A DNA stretch of 64,000 nucleotides from an uncultured Oscillospiraceae bacterium (GCA_910578505.1 CAJTPV010000001.1:124001-188000), one strand, 5' to 3'; positions 33,713 to 42,927 are shown, counted from the stretch's first letter. Made by a program: numbers and translations. Notes: generated by a model not told the origin, from the sequence alone.

Positions 33713-33931
33713 ATGGCAGAAGATAAGAACAAGAGCGTGAAAAAAGATCGGGGCCAGTGGTTCCGTGAGATGAGAAGCGAGCTGAAAAAGGTCGTGTGGC
33801 CCACCCCTGAGAAGGTGGCCAAAAATACCGGCACCGTCCTGCTCTACAGCGTCATCTTCGGCGCTTTCGTGTGGGCGTTTGACGGTGTGGCCGCCCTGTT
33901 TATCAGGACCATCCTGAACGTCTTCGGTTAA
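33713..33931 (+). CDS. secE: Preprotein translocase subunit SecE
   Basis: A 72-residue SecE with the amphipathic stretch WFREMRSELKKVVWPTPEKV and one membrane helix (VLLYSVIFGAFVWAFDGVAALF). It completes the SecYEG channel. It starts 20 bp after rpmG and is followed by nusG. Confidence 0.95.
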   Translation: MAEDKNKSVKKDRGQWFREMRSELKKVVWPTPEKVAKNTGTVLLYSVIFGAFVWAFDGVAALFIRTILNVFG

Positions 33932-33945
33932 GAGGGGCTCGGGAA

Positions 33946-34476
33946 ATGTCCGATAACGCAAAATGGTATGTGGTTCATACCTATTCCGGCTACGAAAACG
34001 CGGTGAAAACCACCATTGAAAAGTTCGTAGCCAACCGCCATCTGGAAGAAATGATTCTGGATATCCAGATCCCTCTGGAAACCGTCACCGAGATCAGCGA
34101 GGACGGCGTGGCCAAGGAAGTGGAGCGCAAGGTGTTCCCCGGCTATGTTCTTCTCAAGATGGTCATGACAGACGACACCTGGCATCTGGTCCGCAACGTC
34201 CGCGGCGTCACCGGTTTTGTCGGCGAGGCCAGCAACAAGCCCATCCCCCTGACGGAGGAGGAGGTTCTGGCCCTGGGTATGGAAAAGCACGAGATCGTTG
34301 TCAGCTACAATGTGGGCGACCGTGTACGCATCAACGACGGCCCCCTGGAGTCCTTCACCGGCATTGTCGATGAGATCGACGCGGAGAAGAACAAGGTGGT
34401 GGTGGTGGTGTCCATGTTCGGGCGGGAGACCCCTGTGGAGATGCAGCTGGACCAGGTGGAAGTCGTCGCCGGATAA
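33946..34476 (+). CDS. nusG: Transcription termination/antitermination factor NusG
   Basis: A 176-residue NusG: N-terminal NGN domain (KWYVVHTYSGYENAVKTTI, VFPGYVLLKMVMTDDTWHLV, NVRGVTGFVG) and C-terminal KOW domain (VGDRVRINDGPLESFTGIVDEID). It binds RNA polymerase and, in Firmicutes, stimulates pausing. It is 14 bp after secE. Confidence 0.97.
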   Translation: MSDNAKWYVVHTYSGYENAVKTTIEKFVANRHLEEMILDIQIPLETVTEISEDGVAKEVERKVFPGYVLLKMVMTDDTWHLVRNVRGVTGFVGEASNKPIPLTEEEVLALGMEKHEIVVSYNVGDRVRINDGPLESFTGIVDEIDAEKNKVVVVVSMFGRETPVEMQLDQVEVVAG

Positions 34477-34531
34477 CGCCGGCAAAACAGCAAAATCGTT
34501 TTTCGCCGCATATTTGCGGCGCCGTGGGAGG

Positions 34532-34565
34532 GGTCCTGGGCGGACAGCCAATGCGCTTGGCGTCC
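34532..34565 (+). repeat. Dispersed REP-like palindromic repeat, copy B
   Basis: The stretch GGTCCTGGGC followed by GGACAGCCAA…TTGGCGTCC is the best-preserved copy. It forms a 9-bp stem (GGAC + GCCAA with TTGGC + GTCC) with one bulged A. It lies in the 226-bp gap between nusG and rplK and matches copy A at 7677-7710. A second hairpin (GCTGCCGG/CCGGCAGC, 34571-34606) follows. No gene is seen in this gap. Confidence 0.65.
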
Positions 34566-34702
34566 CTCCAGCTGCCGGATTCTCTGCTTTTGAAGGACCC
34601 GGCAGCGGGGGATTTCGCACAATCCCGGTCGGCAGACCGCGCAGCGCTTTGCCCGGCCGGCAGGCCCCGAGACCACCACATTTTATCAAGGAGGTGCCTG
34701 AC

Positions 34703-35128
34703 ATGGCACAGAAAGTTGTAGGATACGTTAAACTGCAGATTCCCGCGGGCAAAGCCACGCCCGCGCCCCCTGTCGGCCCCGCTCTGGGCCAGCACGGCGT
34801 CAACATCGCCGCTTTTACCAAGGAGTTCAACGAGCGCACCAAGGGCGACATGGGCATGATCATCCCGGTCATCATCACCGTGTACTCCGACCGCTCCTTC
34901 ACCTTCGTCACCAAGACCCCGCCCGCCGCCGTGCTCATCAAGAAGGCATGCAACATTGAATCCGGCTCCGGTGTGCCCAACAAGACCAAGGTGGCCACCA
35001 TCAGCAAGGCCGATGTGCAGAAGATCGCGGAGACCAAGATGCCCGACCTCAACGCCGCCAGCCTGGAGTCCGCCATGAGCATGATCGCCGGCACCGCCCG
35101 CAGCATGGGCGTTGTCGTGGGTGAATAA
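34703..35128 (+). CDS. rplK: 50S ribosomal protein L11
   Basis: A 141-residue L11 starting MAQKVVGYVKLQIPAGKA, with PVGPALGQHGVNI and the C-terminal RNA-binding domain ending GTARSMGVVV. AAGGAGG precedes the ATG at 34703. It is the usual neighbour of nusG and rplA. Confidence 0.97.
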   Translation: MAQKVVGYVKLQIPAGKATPAPPVGPALGQHGVNIAAFTKEFNERTKGDMGMIIPVIITVYSDRSFTFVTKTPPAAVLIKKACNIESGSGVPNKTKVATISKADVQKIAETKMPDLNAASLESAMSMIAGTARSMGVVVGE

Positions 35129-35144
35129 AAGGAGGGCTTGAAAG

Positions 35145-35837
35145 ATGTTTAGAGGAAAGAAATATCAGAACAGCGCCAAGCAGATCGACAGAGCCGCTCT
35201 GTACGAGGCCAAGGATGCGTTTGAACTGGTTTGCAAGTCCGCTTCCGCCAAGTTTGACGAGACCGTGGAGCTCCACGTCCGCCTGGGCGTTGACTCCCGT
35301 CACGCTGACCAGCAGGTCCGCGGCGCTATCGTCCTGCCCCACGGCACCGGCAAGACCCGCCGGGTACTGGTGTTCGCCAAGGGCGACAAGGCTGACGCTG
35401 CCCGTGAGGCCGGCGCGGATTTCGTAGGCGATATGGATATGGTCGAGAAGATCCAGAAGGAAAACTGGTTTGATTTCGACGTGGTCGTCGCCAGCCCCGA
35501 CATGATGGGCGTGGTGGGCCGTCTGGGTAAGCTGCTGGGCCCCAAGGGCCTGATGCCCTCCCCCAAGGCCGGCACCGTCACCCCCGACGTGGCCAAGGCT
35601 GTGCAGGAGGTCAAGGCCGGTAAGATTGAGTACCGCCTGGACAAGACCAACATCATCCACTGCCCCATCGGCAAGGTCTCCTTCGGCGCTGACAAGCTGA
35701 CGGACAACTTCAACACCCTCATCGGCGCGATCATCAAGGCCAAGCCCGCCGCCGCCAAGGGCCAGTATATCAAGAGCTGCACCGTGGCCGCTACCATGGG
35801 TCCCGGCGTGAAGGTCAACACCGCCCGCCTGGCCTGA
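35145..35837 (+). CDS. rplA: 50S ribosomal protein L1
   Basis: A 230-residue L1 with GRLGKLLGPKGLMPSPKAGTV and the domain II region VASPDMMGVVG. L1 binds 23S rRNA and often its own mRNA. It ends the cluster: a terminator follows directly, and rplJ-rplL, which usually come next, are not here. Confidence 0.97.
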   Translation: MFRGKKYQNSAKQIDRAALYEAKDAFELVCKSASAKFDETVELHVRLGVDSRHADQQVRGAIVLPHGTGKTRRVLVFAKGDKADAAREAGADFVGDMDMVEKIQKENWFDFDVVVASPDMMGVVGRLGKLLGPKGLMPSPKAGTVTPDVAKAVQEVKAGKIEYRLDKTNIIHCPIGKVSFGADKLTDNFNTLIGAIIKAKPAAAKGQYIKSCTVAATMGPGVKVNTARLA

Positions 35838-35861
35838 TTGATCCTAATTGCAAAAAATCCC

Positions 35862-35901
35862 GGAGCGGCGGGCCTGTGTCAACCAGGCCCGCCGCTCCTT
35901 T
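35862..35901 (+). terminator. Terminator after rplA
   Basis: GGAGCGGCGGGCCTG pairs with its complement over 15 bp with a 7-nt loop, followed by TTTGTGTG. It stands between rplA and the convergent lipoprotein gene and may serve both. Confidence 0.8.
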
Positions 35902-35912
35902 GTGTGTCCCGC

Positions 35913-36845
35913 TTACCAATTGCAGCGGACGATGCATTCAAACGAGTATTCGCTTCCGCCGCAGTCCACAACCATCGTCACTGCAGCGGTGCCGGGGCCC
36001 ACGGCGGTGACGGTGCCCTTCTTGTCCACCGACGCCACGTCAGAATTGCTGGTGCTGTAGCTGACAGCGCAGTCGTCCCCCGCCCCCACCGGCAAAAGCC
36101 GGAAATGCTCCTTGGGATTGAAAAAGGTGGCGTCAGAATGGCTGGCCGAGATGCCGTCAACAGAGGCGGGCGTCTCCGGCTTGGCGGCCGGCGGCAGGAC
36201 CGGCTCGTCCTCCTGCTCTTTTTTGCCGGACGTGTTCCCCGTTTTCCCGCCGTCCTTCTTCCCGTCCTCCTGCCAATTGCAGCGGACGATGCACGAAAAG
36301 TCATACTGCCCGTTGTACTCCACATGCATTTTGACCTTCGTCATCCCCGGCCCCACGGCGGTGACCCTACCGGTGTCCGGGTCGACGGAGGCCACGGTGT
36401 CGTCGTCGCTGGCGTAGCTGCAGGCGTATATGCCGGATACCCCCTCAGGCAGATAGCGGAAGCTCTCCCCGGAACTGAAAAACGTAACGTCCGTATGGCT
36501 GGGCGTGACCTCTGCTGATGGGGCGGACGGAACAGGAGCGCTCTGCTCCGGGTCCTCCGGCGCGGACGGCACAGGCGGCGGATCGCCGGAGCTGTCGGGG
36601 ACAACGGGCTTCATCGGGTCGGAGATCTCCGGCTCCTCCGCCTGGGGGACCTCCGGCGCGGGCTCCGGGTCGGATTCCGGGGCGGGCTCCGGGTCGGATT
36701 CCGGGGCGGCGGATTGGATGCGCTCCCCGGCGAACAGACCGTCCAGCACGCCGGCTCCGCGCTCCGCCAGCGCGTCGATGCTGCACCCGGTCAGCAGCAG
36801 GAGGATCAGCAGCAGGAGAATGCTAAAGGTTCTGATGGGTTTCAT
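35913..36845 (-). CDS. Lipoprotein with two Ig-like (Big_2) domains
   Basis: A 310-residue exported lipoprotein. The signal sequence ends in the lipobox LLTGC, about residue 21. A Pro/Glu/Asp-rich linker (containing an exact 8-residue duplication APESDPEP) is followed by two related Ig-like domains of about 85 residues. Each begins S-H-(T/S)-D-(V/A)-TFF, has the Big_2 motif (VASVD…G.VTAVGPG) and ends FxCIVRCNW. The two copies are separated by a charged Lys/Glu linker. The function is probably binding at the cell surface. The start at ATG 36845 has AAAGGA upstream. It is divergent from the truncated gene at 36868. Confidence 0.8.
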   Translation of the reverse strand: MKPIRTFSILLLLILLLLTGCSIDALAERGAGVLDGLFAGERIQSAAPESDPEPAPESDPEPAPEVPQAEEPEISDPMKPVVPDSSGDPPPVPSAPEDPEQSAPVPSAPSAEVTPSHTDVTFFSSGESFRYLPEGVSGIYACSYASDDDTVASVDPDTGRVTAVGPGMTKVKMHVEYNGQYDFSCIVRCNWQEDGKKDGGKTGNTSGKKEQEDEPVLPPAAKPETPASVDGISASHSDATFFNPKEHFRLLPVGAGDDCAVSYSTSNSDVASVDKKGTVTAVGPGTAAVTMVVDCGGSEYSFECIVRCNW

Positions 36846-36867
36846 ATGCGATGCGTCCTTTCTGTCT

Positions 36868-37740
36868 ATGTGCATTCGTCAATATATCGGCCTGGCCGCG
36901 GCAGGATATAAGCCGGGCCGGACAAGAATTTTCAGCAGGGCGGAGCATAACGGCCAGCAGTCTGTTTTAGTCATCGACAGCAGCGACGGCGTCCTGGTCC
37001 TCCACACCTCCCGCCAGCGGTATCTGACCAGGGATGACAACCTGCGTCATCAGTCCAATTTCACCGCCAAGATCAGCACGCCGGAAATGCGGGTGCTCTG
37101 GCAGAGCGGGGAGTTCCCCGGCAACCATGTCAGCCACTCCTTCGCGCAGTATGTGGTGTTTGACAATGGCACGCCGGTCTACGCCGACCACGGCGACGCC
37201 TACCCCCGGGGCTTTACGCTGAATGTGGAGACCGGTCAGGACCGGGCCAGGGAGCAGAACTTTTTCCCCTTCTCCGGCGCTATTGGGGATAATACCACCA
37301 ACGCCGTGCCCGGCGGCCTGGGCGTCTCCGCCAGCAGCTACCTTTTCCTGGGCGCCTCCTCCCCCCAGAAGGGCGGCGACAGCCTGAAAAAGGCCAACGC
37401 CTTCCTGGCAGTAATCCCCAAGAGCGGCGGACAGGCCCAGATCCAGTGGCTGACCAGCCTCCCCGCCGGCGGCCAGGACTTTGTCAACGACGTCAGGCTG
37501 GTGCAGGTCAACAACAACACCTTTGTGGCCATGTGGCAGGTGACCCATCCCGGCAAAAACTTCTACCGGTTCGACGAGCTCCAGTACGCCGTTTTCAACG
37601 GCCAGGGACAGCAGGTGGGCGTGGCCGGGGACAACGACAATGTCTGGATCACCTTCCACAGCGGCGTATCCCTCAAGGCCCAGCTGGACAGCAGCGGAAA
37701 TCCCGCCATGCAGGTGCAGCTGCCGTTCTGGCTGAGATAA
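36868..37740 (+). pseudogene. N-terminally truncated exported protein of unknown family
   Basis: The open frame encodes about 290 residues of which the last 265 look like real protein (…PGRTRIFSRAEHNGQQSVLVIDSSDG…, LHTSRQRYL, YVSHSF-like VSHSFAQYVVFD, YADHGDAYPRGF, and WITFHSGV). The pattern resembles a domain I have seen in large secreted Clostridia proteins with a signal peptide and N-terminal region, neither of which is present here. The first candidate ATG (36868) has no ribosome site and lies in the presumed promoter region of the divergent lipoprotein. I take it as a gene that lost its 5' part; the exact boundary is uncertain. Confidence 0.5.
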
Positions 37741-37770
37741 GCGAACCGCCTGCGGCGGCGCGGAAAACAC

Positions 37771-37828
37771 AGCGCGGCATGGGGTATACCGCCTCTGAGA
37801 AATGGGCGATATACCCCATGTCCGCGCT
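37771..37828 (-). terminator. Terminator after ppdK
   Basis: An 18-bp stem with one bulge (AGCGCGG…CATGGGGTATA and its complement). On the minus strand it is followed by TGTGTTTTCC. It lies between the convergent truncated gene and ppdK. Confidence 0.65.
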
Positions 37829-37858
37829 TACGGCTCTATCGGAGAGACCACCGGCCTC

Positions 37859-40516
37859 TTACCAGTTCCGCTTGTCGGTGACGCCCTCTCTGGGCTGCTT
37901 GATGGCGGCCTGAGCGGCGGCCAGCCGGGCGATGGGCACCCGGAAGGGGGAGCAGGACACATAGGACAGTCCCACATTGTGGCAGAACTCCACGGTGGAC
38001 GGGTCGCCGCCCTGCTCGCCGCAGATGCCCAGCTTGATGTCGGGGCGGGTCTCGCGGCCCAGCTCGCAGGCCATCTTCACCAGCCGGCCCACGCCCACCT
38101 GGTCCAGACGGGAGAAGGGATCGGACTCGTAGATTTTCCGGTCATAGTAGCTGGCCAGGAACTTGCCCGCGTCGTCCCGGCTGAAGCCGAAGGTCATCTG
38201 GGTCAGGTCGTTGGTGCCGAAGGAGAAGAACTCCGCCTCCTTGGCGATGTCGTCGGCGGTCAGGGCCGCACGGGGGATCTCGATCATGGTGCCGACCTTG
38301 TACGTCATGTCGCTGCCCGCCTCCTTGATCAGGCGCTGGGCCACATGGTCGATGGTGTTCTTGACAAAGGCCAGCTCCTTGGCCTCGCCGACCAGCGGGA
38401 CCATGATCTCCGGCGTGATCTTCCAGGCCGGACGGCGGGCGCGGACCGCCAGAGCGGCCTTGATGATGGCCCGTGTCTGCATCTTGGCGATCTCCGGGAA
38501 GGTGATGTCCAGACGGCATCCACGGTGGCCCATCATGGGGTTGAACTCGTGGAGGTTGGTGATGATCTCATGGATGCGCTCCTCAGAGACATTCATCTCC
38601 TTGGACAGGGCCTTGATGTCCGCCTCCTCGGTGGGCAGGAACTCGTGGAGGGGCGGGTCCAGCAGGCGGATGGTGACGGGACGGCCCTTCATGGCCTCAT
38701 AGATGTCCTCGAAGTCCTTCTGCTGCATGGGCTCGATCTTGTTCAGGGCCCGCTCCCGCTGCTCGGCGGTCTCGGACACGATCATCTCGCGGATGGCGGC
38801 AATGCGCTCCGGGTCAAAGAACATGTGCTCCGTGCGGCACAGGCCGATGCCCTCCGCGCCGAAGTTCCGGGCCTGACGGGCGTCCTTGGGGGTGTCGGCG
38901 TTGGTGCGGACCTGGAGGTCGCGGAACTTGTCCGCCCAGTTCATGATCCGCTCGAACTCGCCGCCGATCTTGGCCTCGGCGGTGTGCAGGCGCTCGCCGT
39001 AGATATTGCCGGTGGAGCCGTCCAGGCTGATCCAGTCGCCCTCCTTGAAGGTCTTGCCCCCCAGGGTGAAGGTCTTGGCGGCCTCGTCAATGACGATCTC
39101 GCCGCAGCCGGACACGCAGCAGGTGCCCATGCCCCGGGCCACCACGGCGGCGTGGCTGGTCATGCCGCCCCGGACGGTGAGGATGCCGCGGGCGAAGTGC
39201 ATGCCCTCGATGTCCTCCGGGCTGGTCTCCAGGCGGACCAGAATCACCTTGTGGCCCTTGTCCCGCCACTCCACCACGTCGTCGGCGGTAAACACCACCT
39301 GGCCGGCGGCAGCGCCGGGGGAGGCGGCCAGGCCCTGGCCGATGGGCGGCACCCGCTCCAGCTCCTCCTTGGGGAAGGTGGGGTGCAGCAGGGCGTCCAG
39401 GCTCTTCGGGTCGATCATCGCCACCGCTTCCCGCTCGGTGATCATGCCCTCGTCCACCAGGTCGCAGGCGATCTTCAGGGCGGCGGCGGCGGTGCGCTTG
39501 CCGTTGCGGGTCTGGAGCATGTAGAGCTTCTTGTTCTCAATGGTGAACTCCATGTCCTGCATGTCGCGGTAGTGGTACTCCAGCTTGCTGGAGATGTCCA
39601 CGAACTGCTGGTAGGCCTCGGGCATGACCTCGGCCAGCTGGTCGATGGTCTGGGGGGTGCGCACGCCGGCCACCACGTCCTCGCCCTGGGCGTTCATCAG
39701 GAACTCGCCGAAGAGCTTCTTCTCGCCGGTGGCGGGGTTGCGGGTGAAGGCCACGCCGGTGCCGGAGGTGTCGCCCATGTTGCCGAAGACCATCATCTGC
39801 ACGTTGACGGCGGTGCCCCAGGAGGAGGGGATGTCGTTCATCCGGCGGTAGTAGATGGCCCGGGGGTTGTCCCAGGAGCGGAACACGGCCCGGACCGCGC
39901 CCATCAGCTGCTCCCTGGCGTCCTGGGGGAACTCCTCGCCGATCTTGTCCCGGTACTCGGCCTTGAACAGCTCGGCCAGCTCCTTCAGGTCCTTGGCGGT
40001 CAGCTCGGTGTCCTGGGTGACGCCCCGCTTGGCCTTCATGTCGTCGATGAGCTCCTCGAAATACTTCTTGCCCACCTCCATGACCACGTCGGAGTACATC
40101 TGGATAAAGCGGCGGTAGGAGTCGTAGGCGAAGCGGGGGTTGCGGGTCTTCTTGGCAAAGGCCTCCACCACCTGGTCGTTGAGGCCCAGGTTGAGGATGG
40201 TGTCCATCATGCCGGGCATGGAGGCCCGTGCGCCGGAGCGGACGGAGACCAGCAGGGGGTTGTTCAGGTCGCCGAACTTCTTCCCGCTCATCTCCTCCAG
40301 CTTGCGCATGTAGACCATGATCTCGTCCTGGATCTCCTCATTGATGGTGCGGCCGTCCTCGTAATACTGTGTGCAGGCCTCGGTGGTGATGGTAAAGCCC
40401 TGGGGGACGGGCATACCCAGATTTGTCATTTCGGCCAGGTTCGCGCCCTTGCCGCCCAACAGCTCGCGCATGGAGCCGTTGCCCTCGGAAAAAAGGTACA
40501 CAAATTTTTTCTTCAC
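37859..40516 (-). CDS. ppdK: Pyruvate, phosphate dikinase
   Basis: PPDK interconverts pyruvate, ATP and phosphate with phosphoenolpyruvate, AMP and pyrophosphate. The protein has about 885 residues: an N-terminal ATP-binding domain (LLGGKGANLAEMTNLGMPVP), a swivelling phosphohistidine domain (ARGILTVRGGMTSHAAVVARGMG, catalytic His) and a C-terminal PEP barrel with KLGICGEQGGDP (catalytic Cys). The start is a GTG at 40516 with AGGAGG 11 nt upstream, which matches where homologues begin; longer frames are not supported. In Clostridia it works in glycolysis with pyrophosphate. It is single-gene, with its own promoter and terminator. Confidence 0.97.
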   Translation of the reverse strand: MKKKFVYLFSEGNGSMRELLGGKGANLAEMTNLGMPVPQGFTITTEACTQYYEDGRTINEEIQDEIMVYMRKLEEMSGKKFGDLNNPLLVSVRSGARASMPGMMDTILNLGLNDQVVEAFAKKTRNPRFAYDSYRRFIQMYSDVVMEVGKKYFEELIDDMKAKRGVTQDTELTAKDLKELAELFKAEYRDKIGEEFPQDAREQLMGAVRAVFRSWDNPRAIYYRRMNDIPSSWGTAVNVQMMVFGNMGDTSGTGVAFTRNPATGEKKLFGEFLMNAQGEDVVAGVRTPQTIDQLAEVMPEAYQQFVDISSKLEYHYRDMQDMEFTIENKKLYMLQTRNGKRTAAAALKIACDLVDEGMITEREAVAMIDPKSLDALLHPTFPKEELERVPPIGQGLAASPGAAAGQVVFTADDVVEWRDKGHKVILVRLETSPEDIEGMHFARGILTVRGGMTSHAAVVARGMGTCCVSGCGEIVIDEAAKTFTLGGKTFKEGDWISLDGSTGNIYGERLHTAEAKIGGEFERIMNWADKFRDLQVRTNADTPKDARQARNFGAEGIGLCRTEHMFFDPERIAAIREMIVSETAEQRERALNKIEPMQQKDFEDIYEAMKGRPVTIRLLDPPLHEFLPTEEADIKALSKEMNVSEERIHEIITNLHEFNPMMGHRGCRLDITFPEIAKMQTRAIIKAALAVRARRPAWKITPEIMVPLVGEAKELAFVKNTIDHVAQRLIKEAGSDMTYKVGTMIEIPRAALTADDIAKEAEFFSFGTNDLTQMTFGFSRDDAGKFLASYYDRKIYESDPFSRLDQVGVGRLVKMACELGRETRPDIKLGICGEQGGDPSTVEFCHNVGLSYVSCSPFRVPIARLAAAQAAIKQPREGVTDKRNW

Positions 40517-40577
40517 TTGGACAGTTTCCTCCTGTAATTTCGTTTGGGTCTTCGGATTTCCCTCTTTACACGTCTTT

Positions 40578-40606
40578 ATTATAGAAGGGAAAATCCCCAT
40601 TTGCAA
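40578..40606 (-). promoter_or_regulatory. Promoter of ppdK
   Basis: On the minus strand TTGCAA (40601-40606) and TATAAT (40578-40583), 17 bp apart, about 62 bp before the GTG. Confidence 0.85.
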
Positions 40607-40686
40607 GAGAATTTTCCCAATTCACAGAGTTTTTTTTCCGGCGCCTGGGCAGGAAAATGTTTTTACCGGCTTTTTTGGCCTCCCTG

Positions 40687-40716
40687 TTGATTTTCTGTCC
40701 GCGGTTGTGCTACAAT
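40687..40716 (+). promoter_or_regulatory. Promoter of holB-ricT
   Basis: TTGATT (40687-40692) and TACAAT (40711-40716), 18 bp apart, 72 bp before holB and divergent from the ppdK promoter. Confidence 0.65.
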
Positions 40717-40787
40717 AACGGTCAGGACATCTCCTCTGTCCGGCGGACGGTCTCCGGCGGCGGAGGATGCGAGGGGAGGAAGAGCCT

Positions 40788-41621
40788 GTGGCGCTGCAAT
40801 TGGCGGGAGAGCCCCGCCTGGCCCAGCAAATCCGCGAGGCGGCTGCCAGGGGCTCGCTGAGCCACGCGGTCATCCTCAGCGGCCGGGGGGACCTGGCGGC
40901 GGCGGCCCGGTTTGCTGCCGCCGCGATGGAGTGCGAGGGCGCGGGAGAGCGCCCCTGCGGGGTCTGCGGCCCCTGCCGGAAGGTGCTGAAGGGAACGCAC
41001 CCGGACGTGATCGCCGTGGAGGATACGGAGCATAAGAATATCGCCGTGGAGATCCTGCGGCAGAAGGTGGCGGACGCATATATCCTGCCCAACGAGGGCA
41101 GGCGGAAGGTCTACTGCTTCCCCGACTGCAGCCGCCTGGACCCCAAGGCGCAGAACGTGCTGCTGAAGGTGCTGGAGGAGGGGCCGCCCCACGCGGCGTT
41201 CCTGTTCTGCGCGGAAAACAGCGCGGTGCTGCTGCCGACCATCCGTTCACGGGCGGAGGAATGGAAGCTGGCCCCCGGACCGGAGGACGTTTACAGCGAG
41301 GACGCGCGAAGGCTGTGCGCCCTGCTGTGCGGGGGAGAGACCCCGGCGATCGTGCATTTCTGCGTGGGGCTTGAAAACAGCAAAATGAGCCGGGAGGAGC
41401 TGCGGGAGCTGCTGTCCAGCGCCCGCAGCCTGCTGGCGGCGGCCCTGGCGGCCTGCTACACGGGCGGCGGCGAGAAGCAGGCCCGGCAGATGGCCCGGCA
41501 GATCGGGAAGCGGCGTCTGGCGGCCTATATTGAAATTTTGGAAGGGCTTGCCCGGCAGTGCGCTTATAACATCAGCGTGGGGCATCTGGCCGGCGCGCTG
41601 GCGGCGGCCCTGACGGCCTGA
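40788..41621 (+). CDS. holB: DNA polymerase III delta' subunit (clamp loader)
   Basis: A 277-residue clamp-loader protein. It has HAVILSGRGD in place of a full Walker A, a zinc-type cluster CGVCGPCRKVLKGTHPDVI, the AAA+ region VLLKVLEEGPPHAAFLFCAEN and TIRSRAEEW. The degenerate P-loop fits delta' and not DnaX. The start is a GTG at 40788 with GGGGAGGA upstream. It is followed by ricT, the same order as holB-yaaT in B. subtilis. Confidence 0.88.
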   Translation: MALQLAGEPRLAQQIREAAARGSLSHAVILSGRGDLAAAARFAAAAMECEGAGERPCGVCGPCRKVLKGTHPDVIAVEDTEHKNIAVEILRQKVADAYILPNEGRRKVYCFPDCSRLDPKAQNVLLKVLEEGPPHAAFLFCAENSAVLLPTIRSRAEEWKLAPGPEDVYSEDARRLCALLCGGETPAIVHFCVGLENSKMSREELRELLSSARSLLAAALAACYTGGGEKQARQMARQIGKRRLAAYIEILEGLARQCAYNISVGHLAGALAAALTA

Positions 41622-41656
41622 GCCGCAGGCCTAGAGAAGAAAGGAATCCAATCAGA

Positions 41657-42910
41657 ATGGCAGAAGTGATCAGCGTCCGCTTTCGCAGCGGAGCGAAGAA
41701 CTATTATTTTGACCCCAGGGGCCTGACGGTGCAGCCGGGCCAGTATGTGGTGGTGGAGACCGCCCAGGGGATTGAGTACGCCAAGTGTACCGAGGGCAGC
41801 CACGAGGTGCCGGACGAGGCGGTGATCCAGCCCCTGCGGGGCGTGGTCCGCATCGCCACGGAGAACGACCACAAGGCCGCGGCCTACAACCGCAGGCGGG
41901 AGAAGGAGGCCGTCGGCATCTGCGAGCAGAAGATCGCCGCCCACGGCCTGGAGATGAAGCTGGTGAACGTGGAGTGCAGCTTTGAGGGCAACAAGATCAT
42001 CTTTTTCTTTACCGCCGACGGACGGGTGGACTTCCGGGAGCTGGTGCGGGATCTGGCGGGGGTCTTCCGGGCCCGGATCGAGCTGAGGCAGATCGGCGTG
42101 CGGGACGAGGCGAAGATGCTGGGCGGCATCGGCATCTGCGGCCGCCCCCTGTGCTGCAGCCAGTTTTTGGATGAATTTATCCCTGTGTCCATCAAGATGG
42201 CCAAAACCCAGAATCTGAGCCTGAACCCCGCCAAGATCTCCGGCGCCTGCGGTCGCCTGATGTGCTGCCTGAAATATGAGCAGGCCGCCTATGAGGACGC
42301 GGCCAAGCGCATGCCCAAGGCGGAGAGCTTTGTGGATACGCCCGACGGCATTGGCAATGTCAGCGGCGTGGACCTGCTGCGGGAGCAGGTGCAGGTGCGT
42401 CTGGACAGCGCGCCGGAGTCCCCCAAGCGGTATAGGAACACGGAGATCCGGGTCCTGCGCAACGGCAAGGGCAGCCGGGAGGGGATTGAGATCCCCAAGG
42501 AGCACCCCCAGCGGCAGACCCTGGACACGGAGGTGCGCTTTAAGCGGACCCTCCGGGAGCCCATCCAGGTCCCCGCTCTGCTGGCGGAGGACCGGGAGCC
42601 CCTGCCGGGCGGGGAGCGCCCCAACAACCGCCGCCGGAACAATAACAGCCCCCGGCGCAGCGGCGGCAAGGGCCGGCAGAACGACGGCAAACGTCCGGAC
42701 AGGCGGCAGGACAGCCGGGCGAAGATGGTGGAGCGGGTGGACCGGATCGAGCGGGTGGAAAAGCTGCCCGTGCGCATCACCAGCGACGTGACCGCCGAGA
42801 AAAAGGCGGCGGCGGACCGGGCGGCCCGGCAGCAGGGCGACGGCCGCCCGCCGGACACCAAGGCGACAAACCACCGCCGTCCCTACCGCAAGCCCAGGCA
42901 GCGCTCCTGA
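41657..42910 (+). CDS. ricT: PSP1-domain protein RicT/YaaT with long basic tail
   Basis: A 417-residue protein. The first 270 residues are a PSP1/YaaT protein: VISVRFRSGAKNYYFDP, GICGRPLCCSQFLDEF, and SGACGRLMCCLKYEQ, whose cysteines carry iron-sulfur clusters in the RicAFT complex of B. subtilis. That complex promotes mRNA maturation by RNase Y and affects sporulation and competence. The last 130-150 residues are low-complexity, rich in Arg, Asn and Lys (NNRRRNNNSPRRSGG), longer than usual, and could bind RNA. It follows holB by 36 bp. Confidence 0.93.
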   Translation: MAEVISVRFRSGAKNYYFDPRGLTVQPGQYVVVETAQGIEYAKCTEGSHEVPDEAVIQPLRGVVRIATENDHKAAAYNRRREKEAVGICEQKIAAHGLEMKLVNVECSFEGNKIIFFFTADGRVDFRELVRDLAGVFRARIELRQIGVRDEAKMLGGIGICGRPLCCSQFLDEFIPVSIKMAKTQNLSLNPAKISGACGRLMCCLKYEQAAYEDAAKRMPKAESFVDTPDGIGNVSGVDLLREQVQVRLDSAPESPKRYRNTEIRVLRNGKGSREGIEIPKEHPQRQTLDTEVRFKRTLREPIQVPALLAEDREPLPGGERPNNRRRNNNSPRRSGGKGRQNDGKRPDRRQDSRAKMVERVDRIERVEKLPVRITSDVTAEKKAAADRAARQQGDGRPPDTKATNHRRPYRKPRQRS

Positions 42911-42927
42911 CAGCGCTTTATGCGATT

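Noticed and set aside
37802..40537. A 911-codon plus-strand frame
   Set aside because: It is exactly antisense to ppdK, with no recognisable motifs; only the codon bias of ppdK keeps it open.
40788..41621. Assignment of this gene as dnaX
   Set aside because: It has a zinc-type cysteine cluster, but the P-loop is degenerate and the length (277 residues) fits delta'; its neighbour ricT also supports holB.
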